Assembly: GCA_035559815.1 (NCBI GenBank)
Contig: DATMAT010000008.1
Span: 94,658 to 158,657, forward strand
Reading direction: 5' to 3'
DNA: 64,000 nucleotides
DNA from: Thermodesulfobacteriota bacterium
GTDB taxonomy: Bacteria > Desulfobacterota_D > UBA1144 > Nemesobacterales > CSP1-2
Notes under the pieces: generated by a model
What the model was told of the DNA's origin: nothing
Seen by the model: only the letters and a program-made list of their open reading frames with translations
Database searches by the model: none
Shown here: in pieces, positions 37,364 through 45,593 of the stretch
Numbering within the stretch: position 1 is the first letter of the stretch
Layout of the letters: each line of letters starts with the position of its first letter
Translations under genes and position numbers: made by a program

Positions 37364-38671
37364 ATGAACCCCACGCATAAGGAAAGGAAAAGCGTAATAG
37401 TGGATATAAATCCGGCGCTCGATAATAAGCTGCATGGAACTATACGTTCATTCCTTCAATCCCTCGAATATATTGAGTCTTTACACCATTTGGAAAATAC
37501 GGACGGTTTTTCTCTAATTTTAGAGAATGCTATTTTTCAAAAGATGATGAGTAGCTTAAGGAAAGGAGCGTCTTATCTATCCGGCCGGGATAAATTCGAA
37601 TTAGAGAGACAAATAGAGGATATATCTGGCGGGATATACGACCTATACTCGTTGACACTAATTAACGAGGATAAAGAATGTATTGATTTAATCCTGGGGA
37701 AAATTTTTTCATTGGATAAGAATGACCGTAGATGCTACGCTGGAGCGATTGGTAGTGTTAATAACTTCTTCGACGGTCTTATCGAAACCTATGATAAAAA
37801 AATGAATTTATTAAAGCAACGCTCTAGTAAGAATGAGGATTTTTCAATCAATGGAAATGCACCGGCGATAAGATGTATCGATGTTTTTTCCCTTGCCGGA
37901 GAACTGAATACACGCCATAAGCCTATCTGCGTCTTTTTTTCCGGTGGAAGCCCGGAGAATCTCTCCAACCTCTCCAGGATGACCGTTTTCATTAACCTGT
38001 ATACCCGGAGGTTTGCGCTAATATCTAAAGAGATTGCTAAGAAATACCTGGGGAGTTATGCGATCATCGATGATCTGGACGATGAAAATATAGGAAGACT
38101 ATTGCTTCTCTGGCTTAGAGGGCATGATCTTGGTCATTTCTATGGGGAAGACCTGCTAAGGTCGAACATGTCCGAACTGGACAGGCCTTATTTGATCCTC
38201 CATGAGCTAAAGTCTGATATCTTGTCCCTCTATAACATGAGGTTCTTAGCTGATGATTTGCTAAAGGGCGATCTACTGATTAAAGCTTACACCGTATCGA
38301 TTGCGGAAATGCTTAGATACATAAGACGGGGGCGGTTTTGGAGTTACCCGGATACCGCTTCTGCATTCCTCACCTACTCTTATCTCAGAGACAGTGGCTC
38401 CATTCGCTTCGACGAGCTAACCGAGAAGTTCCATGTGGATTACGACAGGTTGGAGACTGATATTGAAAACCTGGCAAAAGAAGTCGTTGATATATTTGCC
38501 CTGGGCGGTGCGGCCGAAGCAGACCGATTACTAAATCGGTGGGGCGATGTGCGAGAGCTTGGTTTGCATGACCTACCAGACGAGCTTAAGGTTCTTGATG
38601 ATACTTCCATTCCGCACTATATTGACTTTAACTTTATGACTAAGGACAGAATCCTGCTTGGTTATGGCTGA
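37364..38671 (+). CDS. Unrecognised protein with HDxGH and HExxxD putative metal site
   Basis: A 435-aa soluble protein that I do not recognise with confidence. The striking part is WLRGHDLGHFYGEDLL (residues about 254-269), followed some 25 residues later by LILHELKSDILSLY. Two His, an Asp/Glu and a following Asp spaced like this suggest a metal-dependent hydrolase, perhaps distantly like dipeptidyl-peptidase or DUF6421-type proteins (memory only). The C-terminal part (about 340-400) resembles a winged-helix-like segment, SYLRDSGSIRFDELTEKFHV. The ATG at 37364 has no good ribosome-binding site; GGAGG lies about 27 nt upstream. A convergent rhodanese gene follows. Confidence 0.6.
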   Translation: MNPTHKERKSVIVDINPALDNKLHGTIRSFLQSLEYIESLHHLENTDGFSLILENAIFQKMMSSLRKGASYLSGRDKFELERQIEDISGGIYDLYSLTLINEDKECIDLILGKIFSLDKNDRRCYAGAIGSVNNFFDGLIETYDKKMNLLKQRSSKNEDFSINGNAPAIRCIDVFSLAGELNTRHKPICVFFSGGSPENLSNLSRMTVFINLYTRRFALISKEIAKKYLGSYAIIDDLDDENIGRLLLLWLRGHDLGHFYGEDLLRSNMSELDRPYLILHELKSDILSLYNMRFLADDLLKGDLLIKAYTVSIAEMLRYIRRGRFWSYPDTASAFLTYSYLRDSGSIRFDELTEKFHVDYDRLETDIENLAKEVVDIFALGGAAEADRLLNRWGDVRELGLHDLPDELKVLDDTSIPHYIDFNFMTKDRILLGYG

Positions 38672-38674
38672 GCA

Positions 38675-38695
38675 AATGACAACCGTAGTGTCATT
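38675..38695. terminator. Possible bidirectional terminator hairpin
   Basis: AATGACA and TGTCATT form a 7-bp stem with a 7-nt loop inside the 35-bp gap between two convergent genes. It is weak and lacks a clean T-tract, although T-rich sequence follows on the + strand. Confidence 0.35.
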
Positions 38696-38706
38696 GTCTC
38701 CCTTTA

Positions 38707-39150
38707 CTATTTTGTAGTGGGAAGTCCTTCATTCTCCCACTGCACAATACCACCGGTTATGTTGTATGCTTCCTTGAAACCGAGTTCCTTCATCAGGTTT
38801 AAGGTTTTTGCGCTGCGGCTTCCGGAACGACAATGGGTTATGTAGGTTTTGTTCTTATCCAGTTTTTCCAGGTCTTCTTTGAAGTTATCGGAATAGAAAT
38901 CGAGATTTACGGCGTTCTCTATATGTCCCTCTGAAAACTCCTCTGGAGTTCTGACATCGAGAATTACGAAGTCCGGGTTCTTTTTATTTTTCTCTATGAG
39001 TACATGCGCTTCTTGTGGAGATATGTTTTTTATTACCTGGGTTTCCTCCTTAGGAGTGTTTGTTTCGGCAATGGACGCTTTACCGAAGGCTAGCAGGGCT
39101 ATAATCATGAATGCCAATAATAACGGATAAGTTTCTTTTTTCTTCATCAT
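38707..39150 (-). CDS. Exported rhodanese-like sulfurtransferase
   Basis: A 147-aa protein with a clear signal peptide: basic MMKKK, hydrophobic YPLLLAFMIIALLAF, then a small-residue cleavage region near ASIAET (about residue 29). The rest is one rhodanese domain with LDVRTPEEFSEGHIENAVN and active-site loop THCRSGSRSAKT, where Cys carries the persulfide (about residue 106). It ends with the usual GGIVQWENEGLP. A periplasmic, possibly lipid-free, single-domain sulfurtransferase is expected; substrate unknown. The ATG follows AAAGGAG on the minus strand. Confidence 0.9.
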   Translation of the reverse strand: MMKKKETYPLLLAFMIIALLAFGKASIAETNTPKEETQVIKNISPQEAHVLIEKNKKNPDFVILDVRTPEEFSEGHIENAVNLDFYSDNFKEDLEKLDKNKTYITHCRSGSRSAKTLNLMKELGFKEAYNITGGIVQWENEGLPTTK

Positions 39151-39366
39151 TTCAGTCTCCTTTTTATAACAGTCTTCTTTTCCTTTGCGGTTATTTATTA
39201 GTTTAGCATGTATTCTGGCGTTTAGCTGACCGCGTGGGACCAGACGTTTATACCCTCTCTAGCATAAATAGGCTTAATCAGGCCTATACTGCGAATTTTA
39301 TTGCCGCCATTCCTTCCCATTTCAAAATGTAGTAAAATTAGGGCTAAAACAGGAGGATGAAAAAGC

Positions 39367-39774
39367 ATGGGAAAATCAGCCGGCTTAGTGGTATTTTTTG
39401 TCATGATTTCTATTTGTTACTTTATTCCGGGGTCTATTTCAGAGGCAGGAACGGATACGGTTACCGGCAACCAGGAACAAGAGGTATTTCAAGCCAAGAC
39501 CAATGCCTTGAGAAGCGCATGTGCCTATTTATGGGACAGGTATTACCAGAAAGAAAAAGTAGAAATAAGGGTTTCCACCAGGGGAAATTACGATGAAACC
39601 GTTATATTTACCTGTCCTGATTGCAGCCTGGAGGAGAATTTTGTCGAACCGTTTCTGAATTCCGAATACCGGGGAAAGACCGGCATGGACAGGATAAAGG
39701 CATGCGGTTATACCCAGGTTGTTTTCAAGGGAGCGAGAGGGTTACAAGAGATAGTAAGACAAGTACCCGAGTGA
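39367..39774 (+). CDS. Exported hypothetical protein with CPDC motif
   Basis: A 135-aa protein of no family I recognise. An N-terminal signal-like segment (GLVVFFVMISICYFIPGSIS) with probable cleavage near SEAGT is followed by a compact domain with VFTCPDCSLEENF-like sequence. The two cysteines in CPDC and one further Cys in RIKACGYTQ could form disulfides or bind metal. ATG at 39367 has AGGAGG ten nt upstream; the ATG at 39357 opens a different frame with no signal peptide and is not favoured. It stands alone between a divergent rhodanese and a small gene. Confidence 0.6.
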   Translation: MGKSAGLVVFFVMISICYFIPGSISEAGTDTVTGNQEQEVFQAKTNALRSACAYLWDRYYQKEKVEIRVSTRGNYDETVIFTCPDCSLEENFVEPFLNSEYRGKTGMDRIKACGYTQVVFKGARGLQEIVRQVPE

Positions 39775-40108
39775 TTCTTCACACTATATAAAAGTTTCTA
39801 AATCAGTACTTTTGCTCTGAGCGACTCGGAAATGCCGAGATAGTGTACAAGTTACACCGGCAAGCCACTGTCTGGTGTTTTTCCTTCGATTTAATCTCGA
39901 CCGTGTTAATTACGCTTTTTGCCCAGCAAAGCAAATACGGTATCCACAGGCTCTGCCTTCTATCTTCTTATAGCTTACACTTGACCTTTATTTGGCTAAT
40001 CTTTCTGGTATAAGCCGAGAGTGTAGAATGTTTTTATGCTCAAGGCGGTTATTAGGTATAATCTTTCCAGCCAACATTACGAACAAAGAAATCAGAGGAT
40101 TTAAAAAG
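39775..40108. other. Intergenic stretch without recognisable content
   Basis: About 330 bp in which I see no gene, RNA or repeat. The in-frame extension of the next small gene (from 39992) covers part of it but looks non-coding. Confidence 0.5.
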
Positions 40109-40318
40109 ATGGCCACATTTCCTTTCGGCTGGCTCAGGGGAATCGAAGATGATAACTGGCAAATCCTATGGGATTCTCAAACCCGGATCCTTTATGTTAA
40201 AGGCACTCTGTCAAAGAGGGTCATTGACCTTGGGCAGCCCTCTACTTGGCAGGAGGCAAAATCTCTTGCGGACAGAGTCCGAAATGAGCCCGAGCTTTAT
40301 ATCGATTTGTCGTCATAA
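40109..40318 (+). CDS. Small hypothetical protein
   Basis: A 69-residue soluble protein beginning MATFPFGWLRGIEDDNWQIL. The ATG at 40109 is chosen because AGAGGA lies 9 nt upstream; the longer frame from 39992 adds 39 residues of low plausibility. Tryptophan-rich with a helical C-terminal half (WQEAKSLADRVR). No family recognised. It precedes the CBM48-esterase gene by about 40 bp on the same strand and may be co-transcribed with it. Confidence 0.5.
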   Translation: MATFPFGWLRGIEDDNWQILWDSQTRILYVKGTLSKRVIDLGQPSTWQEAKSLADRVRNEPELYIDLSS

Positions 40319-40360
40319 AAATCTTCATGATTGTATAAATAGGAAGATAAAGGCTATTTC

Positions 40361-41716
40361 TTGCAGAAATCGGATACTGTCGGACAATATCAGGGTTGGT
40401 GGGCAACTAAACCTGTTCGGGTGAAAGAGGGAGTTCTTTTCAGTTACTATTCGCCGTCAGCCAGGGAGGTTTTTCTTGCCGGTGATTTCAACGGTTGGAA
40501 AAAACGGGCTACCCCGTTGATAAAGGGGAGGGACGATGTATGGCGCATAATCTTGGAACTGAAACCGGGCCGGTACTATGATTATAAATACATCGTCGAT
40601 GGTAACTGGTTGAATGACCCTAATAACCCGGACCTAAATCCGGATGTTGCCGGAGGTGCCAATTCGGTAATTTATCTAGGGGCGAATGGGGATATCCTTC
40701 CCCAAGGCCACCCCGAGCGGCACAAGTTTTCATTGGAAGGGCGGGGTATATACCTTAAATCTTATCAATCTAGAAAATATAACCGAAAGTTTGAATTTCA
40801 TTATGTTTCTCTTGAGCACCGGCAAGGCGATAAGCTTCCCGTTATCATATGTCTTAATAACTATGTTAAATCCCAGAAACTCCATCTATTCGCCCGGGAA
40901 AATCGGTTCCTGGCCATCATTCCTTCGGTCGACCTGGGCGGACAGTATATTCGTCAGGGGCGCTTGGATGTGTTCCCGGAGCTCCTCGATGTTATAAAGG
41001 AAAGTTTCTCTATTGACGAAGACCGTATATTCGTTACCGGAATGTCTAATGGGGCCCTGGAAGCACTCTTGGTCTCGATGCATTACCCGGACCTTATTGC
41101 TGCATCGGCAGTGGTTTTTGGCCCTTTCAAAGTCAGGTTTTATAAAGATGAAATAGAGGACTTGAACAAAGTTGAATTAGAGAAATTCATAGATACTCTG
41201 GGTTACCCTCAAAGAATGCTGACTAACCTGAAGAATCTTCCCATCTATATCTCTCATGGCGGTGGGGACGAGGCCGTCCCGCTGGACGAAGGGCTGGTGC
41301 TCCATGAGATAGTAAGAAAACTTGGCGCCCCATCTGAGTTTACTTCCTATCCTCAATACGGGCATACCTGGCATATGGTAGATGAAGACCTGCCCAGAGT
41401 TTTTGGTTGGGTTCGAAGATTTAAGAGGAATAAATTTCCCCGGGATATCAGTTACACTTCGCCTAACGGTTTTTTCAAGAGCAGAATTTACTGGATAGAT
41501 TTCTCGCCCTTTAAAATACAAGATGAAATCAAGGTCAAAGCTGCTTTAGACCGGGACAATAGAATAAAGCTCGAGCTTCAAAATATAAAATGGATAAAGA
41601 TGAGATTAAATTCTCATCTGTTAAAACTGCCCGGTGTGGTCCACGTGGAGACGCAAAACTCAGCTCAAGAAATGGAGATTCTAGATGAGGAAAAAGACAT
41701 AGAATTGGCGTTTTAG
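40361..41716 (+). CDS. CBM48/AMPK-type glycan-binding domain fused to an esterase
   Basis: A 451-aa protein. Residues about 20-110 form an early-set/CBM48-like domain: FSYYSPSAREVFLAGDFNGW, then YYDYKYIVDGNWLNDP, the pattern of glycogen-binding modules in AMPK-beta and branching enzymes. Residues about 145-350 form an alpha/beta-hydrolase of the esterase D/PHB-depolymerase type. The nucleophile elbow is GMSNGAL (Ser about 230), and a late His lies in YPQYGHTWHM. The start is TTG at 40361 with AAAGG upstream, less certain than most. The domain combination suggests an esterase acting on, or attached to, glucan; glycogen phosphorylase is encoded 4 kb away, but no direct link is shown. Confidence 0.78.
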   Translation: MQKSDTVGQYQGWWATKPVRVKEGVLFSYYSPSAREVFLAGDFNGWKKRATPLIKGRDDVWRIILELKPGRYYDYKYIVDGNWLNDPNNPDLNPDVAGGANSVIYLGANGDILPQGHPERHKFSLEGRGIYLKSYQSRKYNRKFEFHYVSLEHRQGDKLPVIICLNNYVKSQKLHLFARENRFLAIIPSVDLGGQYIRQGRLDVFPELLDVIKESFSIDEDRIFVTGMSNGALEALLVSMHYPDLIAASAVVFGPFKVRFYKDEIEDLNKVELEKFIDTLGYPQRMLTNLKNLPIYISHGGGDEAVPLDEGLVLHEIVRKLGAPSEFTSYPQYGHTWHMVDEDLPRVFGWVRRFKRNKFPRDISYTSPNGFFKSRIYWIDFSPFKIQDEIKVKAALDRDNRIKLELQNIKWIKMRLNSHLLKLPGVVHVETQNSAQEMEILDEEKDIELAF

Positions 41717-41764
41717 ACCGGTTCTGGCTTTTTCCCGGCAATCTATTAGGGTATTCTCAATAAG

Positions 41765-42664
41765 ATGGAATTTATGGAGCAAGAGCTTATTGCTATTCCC
41801 TTCGGTAACAGCAAGATTGATGCCCTCTTTTACCGTACTTTAGTTGGGGAAGGATCAGATAAGGAACCGATAGTAATTCACGTGCACGGCTTTTTGGGAA
41901 ACTTCCTGGACGGGAGCCAGCGTTTTCTTCCCCCGATTTTGGCCAGGGCAGGCTATTCTTCTCTATCTATAAATACCCGCATGGCTAATTTCGGCCTGTT
42001 CTTTGGTTACGGGATTTTGGAAGACACCGTGCCCCAGATAGATACGACCATAGTGTTTTTAAAGGGATTGGGCTACAGGAAGATTATCCTGTCGGGATAT
42101 AGCCTTGGAGGCAGCGTGGTTCTCAGGTATGCGGCACTTAGGAATGACCCGTCTTCCTACCCCAGCTTGAAAGGTGTTATAGCCTTGGCCACCCCCTACT
42201 CCATGCCCGACTCTATACGCCGGAGATGGAATAAATGGGGCAGTGAACCTTCTTACGACCGGGTTTATGAAGAAGCTAAGGAGATACTAAGGCCAACCCC
42301 TTATAGTTCATCAGAAGATCGAAGTATTCTCATTTACAAGGCGCGTGGAAATACATACCGTCCAGAGCACACGGAGATTTACACATATAAAACATGGTGG
42401 TTTCTGGCTGGGCCAGAAGCGGAGGGAGCAAAGGCTTACAAACAGATAGAGCAGATTAAGATACCCATACTCCTAATCCAGGGTTGGCATGACGATATAG
42501 TGAACCCGCAAGAGACGCAGGACTTAGCGCAGGTAGCCCTCAATGCCGGGAACAAGGATGTTTCCGCTTTCTATGTCAATGCCGGACACACGCTTGAGGG
42601 GAAGGAAGAGGAACTCGGGGACATTGTGGTCAAGTGGCTCGGCAGAAGGTTTCAAAATAAGTAA
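41765..42664 (+). CDS. Alpha/beta-hydrolase, first of a tandem pair
   Basis: A 299-aa alpha/beta-hydrolase. The oxyanion-side motif is IHVHGFLGNF, the nucleophile elbow GYSLGGS (Ser about 117), the acid in GWHDDIVNPQE and the His in NAGHTLEG, so the triad is complete. It has no signal peptide. The next gene encodes a clear paralog with the same block order, including ARGNTYRPEH-like and IYTYKTWWF segments, showing tandem duplication. A second in-frame ATG at 41774 is equally plausible as start. The substrate cannot be inferred. Confidence 0.85.
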   Translation: MEFMEQELIAIPFGNSKIDALFYRTLVGEGSDKEPIVIHVHGFLGNFLDGSQRFLPPILARAGYSSLSINTRMANFGLFFGYGILEDTVPQIDTTIVFLKGLGYRKIILSGYSLGGSVVLRYAALRNDPSSYPSLKGVIALATPYSMPDSIRRRWNKWGSEPSYDRVYEEAKEILRPTPYSSSEDRSILIYKARGNTYRPEHTEIYTYKTWWFLAGPEAEGAKAYKQIEQIKIPILLIQGWHDDIVNPQETQDLAQVALNAGNKDVSAFYVNAGHTLEGKEEELGDIVVKWLGRRFQNK

Positions 42665-42675
42665 TCTCATTTGAT

Positions 42676-43596
42676 ATGTCTCGTGAGGAAAAAAGGCTGA
42701 TAAGCTTTCGAGCAGAGGATGGATTCTTACTTAACGCCCTTCTGCTTACGAAAAGTTTTAATAATGAAGAAGTTGATTTACTGGACAGGCCTATAATTAT
42801 CCATGTCCACGGTGTACTAGGCCATTTCCTGGCGCGTGGCACACCAAGGCTACTCCCGCCGGCACTGCTAGAGCACGGTATTTCTTCCTTTTCGGTCAAC
42901 AACCGTATGGCTTTTATGGGGCAGATAATGGGAGAAGGGATATTCGATTATGCCATAAAGGATATAGATGCAGCCGTTGATTTACTCCGGAAAGAAGGTT
43001 TCCGTAAGATTTTCATATTCGGTTATAGCTTGGGGGCAAATATAGTTGCTTATCACGCCAGTCAGAGACCGAATGCGGGTATTCAAGGACTAATTCTGGA
43101 AGGGTGTGCCTTTTCCCTTCCCGATTCTCAACGAAAACGCTGGGAAAAATGGGACAGCATACCTACTTACGACGAGGTGTACGTCAGAGCACGGGAAGTT
43201 TTGGGAAAAGACCCCGATAAAAGTGCAAACGACCAGATTTTTATAGTGTACCGGGCCTGGGGGCCTACGTTTAATCCCTTTCATGTAGAAATCTTTACGT
43301 ATAAAACCTGGTGGTTCATGAGGGGACCGGAGGCTTATAATGCAATGACCTTCAGGGTAATATCAAAGATAAAGGTCCCGATTCTATTCCTCCAGGGTGA
43401 AAATGACGATATACTCGACCCCGGGGAGGCCAAAGACTTAGCAGATTTGGTTCATAAGGCCGGAAATCACGATATTACGGTAAGGTATATACCACGTGCC
43501 ATGCATGATTGTATGGAAAACCCAGAAGAAACAGTGAAATCCATAGTGGAATGGGTTTCTTACGTTGACTCAAATAGGGAGAAAATCATTAAATAG
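42676..43596 (+). CDS. Alpha/beta-hydrolase, second of a tandem pair
   Basis: A 306-aa paralog of the preceding protein. It has IHVHGVLGHF, nucleophile elbow GYSLGAN (Ser about 118), acid in GENDDILDPGE and His in PRAMHDCMEN. The shared segment IFTYKTWWFMRGPEA near residue 215 is almost the same as in its neighbour and is not a general hydrolase motif, so it marks this subfamily. It begins 11 nt after the neighbour's stop, so the two are co-transcribed. The pair may form a heteromer or act on related substrates (inference). A stem-loop follows the stop. Confidence 0.85.
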   Translation: MSREEKRLISFRAEDGFLLNALLLTKSFNNEEVDLLDRPIIIHVHGVLGHFLARGTPRLLPPALLEHGISSFSVNNRMAFMGQIMGEGIFDYAIKDIDAAVDLLRKEGFRKIFIFGYSLGANIVAYHASQRPNAGIQGLILEGCAFSLPDSQRKRWEKWDSIPTYDEVYVRAREVLGKDPDKSANDQIFIVYRAWGPTFNPFHVEIFTYKTWWFMRGPEAYNAMTFRVISKIKVPILFLQGENDDILDPGEAKDLADLVHKAGNHDITVRYIPRAMHDCMENPEETVKSIVEWVSYVDSNREKIIK

Positions 43597-43599
43597 AAT

Positions 43600-43641
43600 C
43601 TTTACCACGTGAGGTAAGTTTTACCATCTCACGGGGTAAAG
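43600..43641. terminator. Stem-loop after the hydrolase pair
   Basis: CTTTACCACGTGAG (43600-43613) pairs with CTCACGGGGTAAAG (43628-43641) with one mismatch over 14 bp and a 14-nt loop. No T-tract follows, so it may be a processing or protective hairpin rather than a true intrinsic terminator. Confidence 0.5.
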
Positions 43642-43769
43642 AGGAAAGTAGTTCTGGGAACCATAACACTCTGTGTCGGATTGTTTCGTCTCGGAGTCTA
43701 TCCCGAGCACATTCGCTGCAGTCACTGTAAACACTAGTGCGGGAATAAACTCCTGTGAGGAAGGGAATA

Positions 43770-43852
43770 TTGTCATTCCGAGCGGATGCGAGGAATTTTA
43801 GCTTATCTCAATTTTTAAGATTTCTCACTTTGGTATTCGAAATGACAGAAGA
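43770..43852. repeat. Long imperfect inverted repeat (GTCATTCCGAG family)
   Basis: The left arm TTGTCATTCCGAGCGGATG, continuing to AGGAATTTT, and the right arm GATTTCTCACTTTGG, continuing to TCGAAATGACAG, are imperfect inverses over roughly 28 nt. The layout matches a widespread class of palindromic intergenic repeats in environmental bacterial genomes (recollection). Possible decayed relatives lie at 56500-56740. Confidence 0.6.
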
Positions 43853-44157
43853 AGTGGTTGAAACATCACCATCCTTGCCATTCCGAACCCTGTCCTGAGT
43901 GCGACGGAGGAATGAGCGGAGTCATATTAGAATTTAGTAGATGGCTGTCCGCACATTCTGGAGTCGAGCGGGTCGAAGTACTCAGGACTTCATCGTGAGC
44001 TCAGTGAAACGATAAATTCCACGACCGGAGCAATCCCATTTCTAGAAGCTTGTGTTATCAAGACTTTAGTATGTCATTTGAACGGATATGATTTGGACAG
44101 CATTTAACATGAAAGAGGACAAATTGATTTTAAAAAGCATTTTTATCTGTCTAAGAG

Positions 44158-44171
44158 CCTTGTATACAAGG
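44158..44171. promoter_or_regulatory. Perfect 14-nt palindrome, possible orphan operator
   Basis: CCTTGTATACAAGG is fully self-complementary. Both flanking genes end towards it, so no promoter is expected here. It may be chance or the residue of a lost promoter. Confidence 0.25.
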
Positions 44172-44243
44172 ATGGATTTTTGATTTCTGCTTATTTTAGA
44201 TAGCGGTGAGAAGGGGTAATGTTTTTTTATAGCTTTTTGTAAA

Positions 44244-45593
44244 TCATTCGATGCCGAATTGCTTAAGCTTTCTATAAAGGGTATCTCTAGAGATACCCAA
44301 AATTTCGGCTGCTTTTGACTTATTCCCTTGAGATTCCCGAAGCGCCTGCTCCAGGGCGAACTTTTCCAGTTTGTCTAGAGAGAGGAGCATGTGTTCAGAA
44401 GCCTTTTTCTCCTGCCACAGCAGATGTGCTTTTAGGTCTTTTTCTACGATTGTTTGCTTGTCAGGCGGAGATACGGCAATAATACCCTCTAATAAGTTCT
44501 CTAATTCCCTAATGTTTCCCGGAAAATCGTACTGATAAATCGATGTCAGTACGCCTTCCGACACCCCCTTTATATTTCGGGAGTACTTTTGGTTGAGCTT
44601 CCTTATAAAATGCTCTGTCAGAAGAGGAATGTCCTCCCTTCTTTCTCTGAGCGGTGGCAGCTCTATAACCACGACGGCGAGCCGGAAGAAGAGGTCTTCT
44701 CTTAAATAGGTATTCTTGAGCTCTTCTATAGTACGATTGCTGGCAGCTATTACCCGTGTATCGACGGATACTTCAGTGGAGTGTCCTACGGGCCTCACCC
44801 TGCTTTCTTGAAGTACTCTGAGCAATTTTACCTGCAGGTCCTTGGGCATCTCCCCTATCTCGTCTAGAAAAATCGTCCCTCTGTTAGCGGCTACGAAAAG
44901 GCCGTCATGGTCTCTTACCGCTCCGGTAAAAGCCCCCTTCTTGTGCCCGAACAACTCCGACTCCATAAGCTCTTTGGGAATTGCGGCACAATTCACGGCA
45001 ACGAATGGCTGGTTACCCCTATCGCTCTTGATGTGTATAGCCTTGGCCAAGAGTTCTTTTCCGGTCCCAGTCTCACCTACGATAAAAACGGGAGCGTCGC
45101 TCCGTGCTGCGGCAGAAGCCTTTTCAAATACCCTTCTCATAACCTGAGATCCGCTGATAATCTGCTCAAAGCCGTATTTCTCGGAGACCATTTCCTTAAG
45201 CTCGCTTATCCTGCTTTCAAGCTCATGAGCCTTGCTGATTATTTCGAGCTTCTTTAGGAGTAGGTCCTTGTCGAAGGGCTTGGTGATGAAATCCGAGGCT
45301 CCCCGCTTTATCGCCTCCACGGCCGTGGGAACGGTGCCGTGCCCGGTGATCATAATTATGCTCATCTCCGGGTGAATGGCTTTAATTTTCTCCAGCAGCG
45401 TAAAACCGTCCATCATGGGCATTACCAGGTCGAGAAGAGCGACGTTAATATCATGCACGGCGGAGACCTTCTCCAGCGCCTCGTTTCCGGAGAACGCCGT
45501 GATCACCTCATACTTTCTCCTTTCTAGAAGCTCCTTTATCGCCCCCACCAACTCTTCATCGTCATCAACGACCAGAACCTTAAGCTTGCTCAA
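44244..45593 (-). CDS. NtrC-family sigma-54-dependent response regulator
   Basis: A 449-aa enhancer-binding protein with three domains. The receiver (1-120) has acceptor Asp in VALLDLVMP and Lys in ITKPFDK. The AAA+ domain (about 145-375) has Walker A GETGTGKE and the sigma-54-contacting loop GAFTGA intact, plus FLDEIGEMP. The C-terminal Fis-type helix-turn-helix contains NKSKAAEILGISRDTLYRKL. It therefore activates RpoN promoters when phosphorylated. Its gene overlaps the end of the upstream histidine kinase by 14 nt, giving a cognate pair. Several sigma-54 promoters lie in this window and are candidate targets (inference). Confidence 0.95.
   Translation of the reverse strand: MSKLKVLVVDDDEELVGAIKELLERRKYEVITAFSGNEALEKVSAVHDINVALLDLVMPMMDGFTLLEKIKAIHPEMSIIMITGHGTVPTAVEAIKRGASDFITKPFDKDLLLKKLEIISKAHELESRISELKEMVSEKYGFEQIISGSQVMRRVFEKASAAARSDAPVFIVGETGTGKELLAKAIHIKSDRGNQPFVAVNCAAIPKELMESELFGHKKGAFTGAVRDHDGLFVAANRGTIFLDEIGEMPKDLQVKLLRVLQESRVRPVGHSTEVSVDTRVIAASNRTIEELKNTYLREDLFFRLAVVVIELPPLRERREDIPLLTEHFIRKLNQKYSRNIKGVSEGVLTSIYQYDFPGNIRELENLLEGIIAVSPPDKQTIVEKDLKAHLLWQEKKASEHMLLSLDKLEKFALEQALRESQGNKSKAAEILGISRDTLYRKLKQFGIE

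Larger units (their letters stand above)
43642..44243. other. Intergenic repeat graveyard between convergent genes
   Basis: About 600 bp without a gene. It holds an inverted repeat at 43770-43852, degraded words of the CTTCGA...CTCAGGAC type at about 43885-44020, and a perfect 14-nt palindrome at 44158-44171. The rest is unremarkable AT-rich sequence. Confidence 0.6.

Noticed and set aside
39992..40108. N-terminal extension of the small ORF at 40109
   Set aside because: Low-plausibility residues and no ribosome-binding site at 39992, while AGAGGA precedes 40109.
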